Of a stretch of 64,000 bases of DNA, positions 57,288 to 64,000 are shown one piece after another. The DNA lies in assembly GCF_003122325.1 (NCBI RefSeq), contig NZ_QFBC01000002.1:558001-622000 (forward strand). The letters run 5' to 3'. The DNA is from Rhizobium album (GTDB lineage Bacteria > Pseudomonadota > Alphaproteobacteria > Rhizobiales > Rhizobiaceae). The notes beneath the pieces were generated by a model. The model was not told where the DNA came from. It saw only the letters and a program-made list of their open reading frames with translations, and ran no database searches. Both the position numbers and the translations under genes were made by a program. Every line of letters starts with the position of its first letter. Within the stretch, counting starts at the first letter, position 1.

Positions 57288-58229
57288 ATGGACACATCGA
57301 CGACATTCAGCCCTGAAACAGAGGGCACATTCTGCGTTGCGGCGCTCTATCATTTCGCGGCGTTTCCGCGTTTCGAGAGTTTTCGCGCGCCGCTGCAGGA
57401 CCTCTGCACCGAAAACGGCATCAAGGGCACGCTGCTGATCGCCCATGAAGGCATCAACGGCACCGTGGCCGGCACGGATGCCGCCATCGCCCGCCTGCTC
57501 GCCTTCCTGCGCGTCCAGCCGGAATTTGCCGGCCTCGAGCACAAGGAAAGCCGCGCTTCGAAGATGCCTTTCCTGCGCATGAAGGTGCGGCTGAAGAAAG
57601 AGATCGTCACCATGGGCGTCGAGGACATCGACCCCAACAAGGTGGTCGGCACCTATGTTTCACCGCAAGAGTGGAACGAGCTGATCAGCGACCCCGATAC
57701 GCTGGTCATTGACACGCGCAACGACTACGAGACCGCCATCGGCATCTTCCGCGGCGCGGTCGATCCGAAGACCCGCACCTTCCGCGAATTTCCGGACTGG
57801 GTGCGGCAAAATCCCGGCCTGCACAACAAGCCGAAGATCGCCATGTATTGCACCGGCGGCATCCGTTGCGAAAAGGCCACCGCCTTCATGAAGGAACAGG
57901 GGTTCGACGAGGTCTACCACCTCAAGGGCGGCATCCTGAAATATCTGGAGGAAATCCCGCAGGAAGAAAGCCTGTGGGAAGGCGCATGTTTCGTCTTCGA
58001 CGAGCGCGTCTCCGTCACCCACGGCCTGAAGGAAGGCGAGCACATCCTCTGCCATGCCTGCCGCGAGCCGCTGGAGCGCAAGGACCTGCAATCACGGCAT
58101 TTCGAGGAAGGCGTCTCCTGCCCGCATTGCTACGAACGCCGCAGCGACGCGGATCGCCAGCGTTACCGCGACCGGCAGCAGCAGATCGCGCTCGCCAAGA
58201 AGCGCGGCCAGCGGCATCTCGGCAGTTAA
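57288..58229 (+). CDS. trhO: tRNA uridine(34) hydroxylase (rhodanese family)
   Basis: The 313-residue protein is of the YceA/TrhO family: an N-terminal acylphosphatase-like part ([21 protein letters not shown]) and a rhodanese domain with catalytic Cys188 in [13 protein letters not shown]. It adds an oxygen to U34 of tRNA. C-terminal Cys pairs ([16 protein letters not shown]) suggest a zinc site. In-frame starts at 57240 and 57261 exist; the ATG at 57288 gives the common N-terminus. It ends six bases before the convergent GGDEF/EAL gene. Confidence 0.92.
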   Translation: MDTSTTFSPETEGTFCVAALYHFAAFPRFESFRAPLQDLCTENGIKGTLLIAHEGINGTVAGTDAAIARLLAFLRVQPEFAGLEHKESRASKMPFLRMKVRLKKEIVTMGVEDIDPNKVVGTYVSPQEWNELISDPDTLVIDTRNDYETAIGIFRGAVDPKTRTFREFPDWVRQNPGLHNKPKIAMYCTGGIRCEKATAFMKEQGFDEVYHLKGGILKYLEEIPQEESLWEGACFVFDERVSVTHGLKEGEHILCHACREPLERKDLQSRHFEEGVSCPHCYERRSDADRQRYRDRQQQIALAKKRGQRHLGS

Positions 58230-58235
58230 GGAATA

Positions 58236-60434
58236 TCACGCGGCGGCGGTATGATCGTCCTTGCCGCCTTCGTTTTGAAGGCGGGCCAGAATTTGCTCCG
58301 GCGATGTCGGACGGCCGAAATAAAAACCCTGCAACTCGTCGCAGCCGCAGAGTTCCAGCGCGATCGCCTGCTCCTCCTTCTCGATGCCCTCCGCCGTGAC
58401 GGGAATGCCGAGCGCCCGCGCAATCGACACCGTCGCCTGCAGCAACTCGCCGGCCGTCGGGCTTTCGTCCAGCGCCGCCACCAGCGAGCGGTCGATCTTC
58501 ATCCGGTCGAAACCGAACTGGCGCAGGTAACCGACGCTCGAAAAGCCCGAACCGAAATCGTCGAGGGCAATCTTCACGCCAAGTTGCTTGAGTTTGGCGA
58601 TCGTCCAGCGGGCGCGTGCGGGATTCTGGATGAAATATCCCTCCGTCACTTCAAGGACGATGCGCGAGGGATCGATGCCGCTATCCTGGATGACGCGCTG
58701 GATATTGGAGGTGAAGGCAGGGTTTCGGAACTGGCCGGGGGAAATGTTGACGGCGATGCTGATACCGGGCCAGTCCAGCACCTCCAGGCAAGCCTTGCGC
58801 AGCACGAACAACCCCAGGCTGTCGATCAGACCGGTGGTTTCGGCAATCGGGATGAAACGATCCGGCGACACCGGCCCATGGCCCGGCCGGTCCCAGCGCA
58901 CCAGCGCTTCGACGCCGATGGTCCGGCGGCCGCCCGCGGCGATGACCGGCTGGTAGACGACGTACAACGCCTCCATTTCGATGGCGCGGCGCAGATCGAC
59001 TTCCATGTCGTTGCGCTCCTGCCGGTCGACGTCCATATCCGGCTCATAACGAACGAAACGGCCGCGACCGCTCTCCTTGGCCTTGTACATGGCAAGATCG
59101 GCGCGGCGCAGCGCTTCCTCGCTGGCGATCAGCCCCATGGGCGAAGAGGAGGCGCCGATGCTCGCGCCGACGATGGCGACGCGCTCGCCGATGACGAAGG
59201 GCTCGGAAAAGAATTCCAGGATGTTTTGCGACAGGCGGTCGGCGATCCGGTCGATCCGGCGGGTGACGAGCGCCACGGCAAACTCGTCGCCGCCCAGCCT
59301 CGCCAGCATGGCGCCGGGGGGAACGAGCATTTTCAGCCCGGCGGCAACGCCGCGAATCAGCTGGTCGCCGATACCATGGCCGTAGGCATCGTTGACCTCC
59401 TTGAAACCGTCGAGATCGAGATAAAGCAGCAGGACGTCGCTTTTGTCCTGCCGCGCCTTTTCGACCAGTTGCTCGAGACCGGCGTAAAGGCCGGCACGGT
59501 TGAGAAGCCCGCTGAGGCGGTCCTGCAGGGCGAGCTGGCTGGCCCGCGTCTCGTCCTCCTTGAGACGGCGCATGGCGACGACACCGATGAGCAGAAGCGC
59601 AAGGAAAAAACAGCCGACGATGCCGACCGCGACCAGCACCATCGGCCGCACCTGGGCAAAACTCGCGTCTCCCGGCCCGCGCGACGTCCACAACATCCTG
59701 GCAAGCGTCCGGCCGTCCGGATCGACGATCGGCACGGAGAAGGCGCTTTCGGCTTCCGGCGGCGCCAGGTGCAGCCCGTCGATGACGTAGACCCGCGACA
59801 GCTGCGCCACCTTGTTGTCCAGGTGCCGGGCGAAAACCAGGTAACGGTAATCCTCCTCCTTGACGAGGATTTCGCCGCTTTTTTTGCGGATCAACGATAT
59901 GCCGACAGCCGCGATGCCGTCCGGCGTCCGTACGAAACCGGTCGCATCCGGATCTCTGCCGGTATCCGGCTTGCGGGCCTCGTCGAACAAGGTCCAGATC
60001 GCCGGACCGAAATAATCGTCGATGGAAACCTGCATCGGCTTGCCATCGTGATAGGCCATGTGCACGTTGCGCTCGGAATCGATGATCATCGCCGTATCGA
60101 AAAGATCGCTGTCGAAGGTCATGTCGCCGAAATTGCTGACGATCCATTCCGCTCCGTCGGCCGCATAGACGTATCGCGTCGCGTCGTCCCAGGCGGCATA
60201 ATCGGTGAGGGTGGCCTTCAGCTGGAAGCGGAACGTTTTCAGAGCGCCGTTCGTGGTTTCGCGCGAGCGCCCGTCATCGAGAATATTGGCATGACGCGCA
60301 ACCTCGCCGATCGCCGTCAGCACGATGGACGTCACCACCATGACGACGAAGGCAAATGCCAGCAGAACGCCGGCAACGGCCAACTGCCGCCGCCCTTCGC
60401 TTGTCTGCGGAATAAGCCGCGAGGAAAAACGCAT
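58236..60434 (-). CDS. CHASE4-like sensor GGDEF-EAL protein
   Basis: The 732-residue protein has an N-terminal membrane segment, a periplasmic sensor region of about 220 residues with CHASE4-like features (TLTDYAAWDDATRYVY), a second membrane segment, then GGDEF (LGGDEFAVAL intact) and EAL domains (EALVRW, VNIS, VTEG, DDFGSG, MKIDRS and EGIE all present). Both cyclase and phosphodiesterase activities are possible. The periplasmic sensor suggests response to an external signal. Confidence 0.93.
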   Translation of the reverse strand: MRFSSRLIPQTSEGRRQLAVAGVLLAFAFVVMVVTSIVLTAIGEVARHANILDDGRSRETTNGALKTFRFQLKATLTDYAAWDDATRYVYAADGAEWIVSNFGDMTFDSDLFDTAMIIDSERNVHMAYHDGKPMQVSIDDYFGPAIWTLFDEARKPDTGRDPDATGFVRTPDGIAAVGISLIRKKSGEILVKEEDYRYLVFARHLDNKVAQLSRVYVIDGLHLAPPEAESAFSVPIVDPDGRTLARMLWTSRGPGDASFAQVRPMVLVAVGIVGCFFLALLLIGVVAMRRLKEDETRASQLALQDRLSGLLNRAGLYAGLEQLVEKARQDKSDVLLLYLDLDGFKEVNDAYGHGIGDQLIRGVAAGLKMLVPPGAMLARLGGDEFAVALVTRRIDRIADRLSQNILEFFSEPFVIGERVAIVGASIGASSSPMGLIASEEALRRADLAMYKAKESGRGRFVRYEPDMDVDRQERNDMEVDLRRAIEMEALYVVYQPVIAAGGRRTIGVEALVRWDRPGHGPVSPDRFIPIAETTGLIDSLGLFVLRKACLEVLDWPGISIAVNISPGQFRNPAFTSNIQRVIQDSGIDPSRIVLEVTEGYFIQNPARARWTIAKLKQLGVKIALDDFGSGFSSVGYLRQFGFDRMKIDRSLVAALDESPTAGELLQATVSIARALGIPVTAEGIEKEEQAIALELCGCDELQGFYFGRPTSPEQILARLQNEGGKDDHTAAA

Positions 60435-60598
60435 TGAACACTCCACGAGCCACTCCCTAGTCTTCTCGAAAAAGCTTCAAATTCCGTTAAATGGGGCTGT
60501 CACGCTCCGCTATATTCGCGCATGAGACGAAGTCCTGGGGCGATGCCCGCTGAAGACGTCCCGAAGACGTCGAAGGCAGCGACCGCCTGGACCGGACC

Positions 60599-61972
60599 TC
60601 ATCCGGCCCGATGATTGCCGTGCGGAAACGCACCCGCGAGTTCGCCGTACCACTTGCCGCTCTTCTTCACGGTGCGCACCTGCGTCTGGTAATCGACATG
60701 CACCAGGCCGAAACGCATGGTGTAGCCCTCCGCCCATTCGAAATTGTCCATCAGGCTCCAGGCGAAATAGCCGTGAACGGGATACCCTTCGGAAATCAGG
60801 TCGGCACAGACCGACAGGTGGTCGGCGTAATAATCGAGGCGCGGCTGGTCATCGACCTCGCCATTTTCCACGCCCATGTTGTAGGCGGCACCGTTTTCGG
60901 TGATGTAGAGAGCCGGCAGGTCGTAGCGGGCATACAGTTCCTCGACCAGCGACTTCAGCGCCGGCGAATAGACTTCCCAGCCGATATCGGTCTTGACGTC
61001 GCTGACCGGTGCGGCATTGACGGTGGCTGGAAACTCCGCGCCGGGCGCCGGATCATCGGCGACACGCATCGGCGTGTAATAGTTCAGGCCCCACCAGTCG
61101 AGCTTCTGGCTGATGATCCGCAGATCGTCGGCCTCGACAGCCGGCATCCGGTCCCCCAGGGCTTCGATGAGGGCGCCGGGATAGGCACCCTTGAACACCG
61201 GGCCGAAGAAGGCGCCGTTGTGGAAATCGAAGGCGCGCTGCATCGCCGCCCTGTCCTCGGCGCTGTCGCTGGCCGGCAGGACGGAATGGGCGTTCAGCAC
61301 CAGCCCGGCCGGCACCTTCGGCGCTGCATCCCGGATCGCCTCGATGCCGAGGCCATGCGCCAGGTTGGTATGATGCATCGCGTACAGGGCGGCCTGCATG
61401 TTGCGCTCGCCAGGTGCATGGATGCCGTAGAGATGGCTGAGCCAGACCGAACACCAGGGCTCGTTGAAGGTCGCCACCGCGTCCAGCCGGTCGCCGAGGC
61501 GGCCCATGACGATCTTGGCATAACGCTGGAAGGCATAGGCCGTCGAACGCGCCGTCCAGCCGCCGTCGCCCATCAGCGCCAGCGGCAGGTCCCAGTGATA
61601 CAGCGTCGCGAAGGTCTTGATGCCGCGTGCCTTGCAGCCATCGACGAGCCGGTCGTAGAAATCGAGGCCGCTTTCGTTGATCGGGCCGGTGCCTTCAGGC
61701 ACGATGCGCGGCCAGGCGATGGAGAAGCGATAGGCGGAAACGCCCATCTCCTTGATCAGGTCGAGATCCTGCTCCAGCCGGTTGTAGTGATCGCAGGCGA
61801 CATCGCCGTTGTCGCGGTTGCGGACGCGTCCCGGCATGTTGGAAAACGCATCCCAGATCGACGGCTTGCGCCCATCGGCCTTGGACGTCCCTTCGATCTG
61901 GAACGCAGCCGTGGCCACGCCAAACAGGAAATCACCGGGGAAACGGGCGGCAAGGATCTTCGGATCGATCAT
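60599..61972 (-). CDS. GH1 beta-glucosidase
   Basis: The 457-residue enzyme hydrolyses beta-glucosides. The acid/base is Glu171 in TFNEPW and the nucleophile Glu359 in YITENGAA, both GH1 signatures. The frame opens at 62032, but the family N-terminus begins at the ATG 61972 (MIDPKILAARFPGDFLFGVA). No signal peptide, so it acts on sugars taken up, possibly cellobiose or similar. Two operator-like palindromes lie upstream. Confidence 0.93.
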   Translation of the reverse strand: MIDPKILAARFPGDFLFGVATAAFQIEGTSKADGRKPSIWDAFSNMPGRVRNRDNGDVACDHYNRLEQDLDLIKEMGVSAYRFSIAWPRIVPEGTGPINESGLDFYDRLVDGCKARGIKTFATLYHWDLPLALMGDGGWTARSTAYAFQRYAKIVMGRLGDRLDAVATFNEPWCSVWLSHLYGIHAPGERNMQAALYAMHHTNLAHGLGIEAIRDAAPKVPAGLVLNAHSVLPASDSAEDRAAMQRAFDFHNGAFFGPVFKGAYPGALIEALGDRMPAVEADDLRIISQKLDWWGLNYYTPMRVADDPAPGAEFPATVNAAPVSDVKTDIGWEVYSPALKSLVEELYARYDLPALYITENGAAYNMGVENGEVDDQPRLDYYADHLSVCADLISEGYPVHGYFAWSLMDNFEWAEGYTMRFGLVHVDYQTQVRTVKKSGKWYGELAGAFPHGNHRAG

Positions 61973-62064
61973 ATCGGTTCGTCTCTTCAAATGCTGCTCT
62001 TTAATCTGCAAAGGCGATGTAACGGAGGGCAATGCGCTTGTACAGGGGCACTACACCCGAATCT

Positions 62065-62104
62065 GCAACGTTACAGGAGTGAAATCTCACCCCTGTAACG
62101 TTGC
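62065..62104. promoter_or_regulatory. Inverted pair of ACGTT-type operators upstream of the beta-glucosidase
   Basis: GCAACGTTACAGG (62065-62077) and CCTGTAACGTTGC (62092-62104) are perfect inverted copies. Each contains AACGTT with a central CG, as in LacI operators, and the two centres are 30 bases apart. A third partial copy TGTAACG is at 62018-62024. A terminator of the ABC-F gene is less likely, since no U run follows. Confidence 0.55.
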
Positions 62105-62128
62105 GGACACGAAAAGGCGGCCGAGCGC

Positions 62129-63721
62129 TCAGGAAGCAGGTTCACCCAGCTGCACCCGGCGCGAAATGGCGATTTCTTCGAGAAAGACCGCGTCATGGCT
62201 GACCACCAGCAATGCGCCGTCATAGGCACGCAGGCCACGCTCGACCACGGCGATGGAATCGATGTCGAGATGGTTGGTCGGCTCGTCGAGGATCAGCAGT
62301 TGCGGCGGACGCGGCCCGCCGAGCACGCAGGCGAGACCGGCGCGCAACAGCTGGCCACCGCTGAGCGTCGACGCCATCTGCAACGCAGCGTCGGCCCGGA
62401 ACATGAACCGCGCCAGGGCAGCCCGGCAGGCATTTTCGTCGGATTGCGGGTTGATGCGGCGGAAATTGTCACGGATGGACAGCGCCGGATCGAGCAGGCT
62501 CACGGTCTGGTCCAGCAGCGAAAAAGGCACGCTGACCGCCACCGAACCGCTCCAGGGCTGCAAGGCCCCGGTTATCAGCGCCAGCAGCGTCGTCTTGCCC
62601 GATCCGTTCGGTCCGCCGATGGCCACCCGCTCCGGTCCGGTGATGCTGCAGGAAAAACCCTGCAGGATCGGCCGGTCGGGCAGATAGCCCGCGGTGACAT
62701 CATCGACACGCAGCACCGGCTTGCCCGCCGGCAGCGATGCCGTGCCGATCTGTGCCGAAAACGGCTGCAGGATTTCGATGCGCTCGCGTGCGGCCGCCGC
62801 ATCCTCCATCGCCTGTTGCCGCCGCCGTTCGGCGAGCCGCGCCTTATCCGCGCCGGTCTCCTCGGCACGCCGCTTCAAACCGCCGGCAATGATGCGGGGC
62901 ATGTCGCCGCGCGCCGCTTTCCGCTTGCCGACGCCATCGCGACGCGCCTGACGCTCGACCTGCTGCTGGGTGTTCTGGGCAAGTTCCGCCAGACGTTTTT
63001 CCGCGCCCGCCAGGTCCTGCTCCGCTGCAGCCAGCTCGATGCGCCGACGCTCCTCGAACTGGCTCCAGCCGCCGCCATAACGTTTGGCGCCGAGCGCGGT
63101 GAGTTCGACGATGGCGTCCATCGTCTCCAAAAGCTCACGATCATGGCTGACGACGATCGCCCCGCCCCGCCAGCGGGCCAGCAGGTCGATGACGGCTTCC
63201 CGACCGGGCCGATCGAGATTGTTGGTCGGCTCGTCGAGCAGGAGCATGTCGGGTTCGGTGAAGATCAGCGCGGCGAGTGCCGCCCGCGTACGCTGGCCGC
63301 CGGACAGTGCCGCCAGCCGCGTCTCCGGGGCTGCATCGAGCCCGATATCGGCCAGGGCAGCGGCCAGACGCGTTTCCAGCGTCCAGTCGGCGACGGCAAG
63401 GTCTTCCGCCGACGCTTCGCCCCGTTCGGCGCGGGCAAGCACGGCGAGCGGTTCGACGATATCGAAAAGATCGGCAACGGTCTCCTCCGCCTCCACCTGG
63501 ACGCTCTGGCGCAGAAGGTCGATGCGGCCTTCGACGGACACCGTGCCGGATTGCGGCTGCAACACGCCGGTGATCAGCCGCAGGATCGTCGATTTGCCGA
63601 CGCCGTTACGGCCGACGAGACCGGTGCGCTCGGGGCCGAAGCTCAGGTCGAGATGGGAAAAAAGCGGCCGCCCGTCAGGCGTCGACCACGTAAGATTGGA
63701 CAGGGTTATGGAGGCAGGCAC
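62129..63721 (-). CDS. ABC-F family ATPase
   Basis: The 530-residue cytoplasmic protein has two ABC ATPase domains: Walker A GRNGVGKST and GPNGSGKT, ABC signatures LSGGQRTRAALA and LSGGQLLRAGLA, and Walker B with DEPTNNLD and DEPTNHLD. ABC-F proteins act on ribosomes, some in antibiotic resistance. The linker between domains is charged and helical. A GTG at 63721 ahead of PASITLSNLTW is the most likely start; a longer frame to 63790 gives an atypical N-terminus. Confidence 0.9.
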   Translation of the reverse strand: MPASITLSNLTWSTPDGRPLFSHLDLSFGPERTGLVGRNGVGKSTILRLITGVLQPQSGTVSVEGRIDLLRQSVQVEAEETVADLFDIVEPLAVLARAERGEASAEDLAVADWTLETRLAAALADIGLDAAPETRLAALSGGQRTRAALAALIFTEPDMLLLDEPTNNLDRPGREAVIDLLARWRGGAIVVSHDRELLETMDAIVELTALGAKRYGGGWSQFEERRRIELAAAEQDLAGAEKRLAELAQNTQQQVERQARRDGVGKRKAARGDMPRIIAGGLKRRAEETGADKARLAERRRQQAMEDAAAARERIEILQPFSAQIGTASLPAGKPVLRVDDVTAGYLPDRPILQGFSCSITGPERVAIGGPNGSGKTTLLALITGALQPWSGSVAVSVPFSLLDQTVSLLDPALSIRDNFRRINPQSDENACRAALARFMFRADAALQMASTLSGGQLLRAGLACVLGGPRPPQLLILDEPTNHLDIDSIAVVERGLRAYDGALLVVSHDAVFLEEIAISRRVQLGEPAS

Positions 63722-63919
63722 GAATGGAAAACTCCCGGATGGCAAAGCGGTGGGGCATTGCGATCGGGTCAAAATCCATGGTGCACACATCCTGTCGGTA
63801 TTGCAGATGGCGCCAACCTAGGTGAGGGCTGCGGCGCATTCAAGGCAGCAACCCATCATTCGGCATCTTTTACGACATGCCTCCCGGAAGAGACATGGCT
63901 TATTTCGCGGAATGACAGC

Positions 63920-64000
63920 TTAAAGCTTGATCCAGCCGCCGTTCTTCCTGGAGGAAGCAACACACGCCTCGACGAAGGCAACGCCCTTCACGCCGTCATC
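63920..64000 (-). CDS. Gfo/Idh/MocA-family oxidoreductase, C-terminal end (partial)
   Basis: Only the last 26 codons are in the window: DDGVKGVAFVEACVASSRKN then GGWIKL and stop. The pattern, with an aromatic-basic C-terminus, is that of Gfo/Idh/MocA dehydrogenases that act on sugars or inositols. The gene continues beyond the window edge, so its start is unseen. Confidence 0.7.
   Translation of the reverse strand, partial: DDGVKGVAFVEACVASSRKNGGWIKL

Noticed and set aside
58251-60437. 728-codon plus-strand frame opposite the GGDEF/EAL gene
   Set aside because: Shadow frame caused by high GC; the minus-strand gene has intact GGDEF and EAL motifs and a sensible start.

Overview
The window reads as a 64-kb, GC-rich, gene-dense chromosomal segment of an alphaproteobacterium, most probably a member of the Rhizobiaceae (Rhizobium/Agrobacterium/Ensifer/Shinella relatives). 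The pointers are a glgP-glgB-glgC-glgA-pgm-glgX glycogen cluster, a heterotetrameric sarcosine oxidase operon, an aa3-type oxidase subunit IV peptide, an ornithine decarboxylase with a long leader of the alphaproteobacterial speF kind, a BphP with an HWE-kinase/receiver architecture, and two TTAA-N7-TTAA CtrA-type sites. I see no rRNA, tRNA, CRISPR array, insertion sequence, prophage or integron. All functional calls rest on reading the translated sequence and on family knowledge; no database search was run.

Layout. 1-4.7 kb: a fused circularly permuted ATP-grasp/alpha-E protein with a transglutaminase-like protease, then a TadG-like von Willebrand A protein. 4.9-16 kb: the glycogen operon, tightly packed with overlapping or near-overlapping genes, covering glycogen breakdown (glgP, glgX), synthesis (glgC, glgA, glgB) and entry from glucose-6-P (pgm). 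16-17.2 kb: a MaoC/NodN-like hydratase and a PIN-domain toxin with a small unusual partner. 17.2-22.8 kb (minus): soxB-(DUF2511-like gene)-soxD-soxA-soxG. 23-25.3 kb: rpsU, a TPR lipoprotein, an oxidase subunit IV peptide and a small stress membrane protein. 25.3-28.6 kb (minus): a FeeM-type N-acyl amino acid synthase under two CtrA-type boxes and a membrane GGDEF/EAL protein with a degenerate GGDEF motif. 28.8-33.7 kb: TRAP transporter dctQM convergent with dctP, then a class-I glutamine amidotransferase-like hydrolase and a secreted protease-inhibitor-like protein. 33.7-38.2 kb (minus): MFS and PACE efflux proteins, a 2-hydroxyacid dehydrogenase, a LacI regulator and a MarR regulator. 38.3-41.7 kb: creatininase-family amidase, CobW GTPase with a histidine tract, an Imm45-like protein and a WD40 protein. 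41.7-46.2 kb: bacteriophytochrome/heme oxygenase pair and a divergent MFS protein. 46.3-50 kb: a small secreted Asn/Gly-rich protein divergent from an outer-membrane-barrel candidate, an acetyltransferase, and ornithine decarboxylase with its leader. 50.5-55.7 kb: LysR regulator, DUF1007-NicO metal transport pair, small membrane protein, acetyltransferase, DUF533 protein, KDPG aldolase. 55.8-64 kb: CYTH, CHAD, TrhO, a CHASE4-like/GGDEF/EAL protein, a GH1 beta-glucosidase, an ABC-F ATPase and the C-terminal end of a Gfo/Idh/MocA oxidoreductase.

Most of the window is core metabolism and regulation. The observations most worth following are the paired CtrA-type boxes ahead of the N-acyl amino acid synthase gene, the DUF2511-like gene inserted with translational coupling inside the sarcosine oxidase operon, the long ornithine decarboxylase leader, the PIN toxin with an atypical antitoxin and a palindrome across its stop codon, several large LacI-style palindromes in promoter regions, and the CobW/Imm45-like/WD40 string. 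I did not find one large multi-gene system that I could call clearly new.
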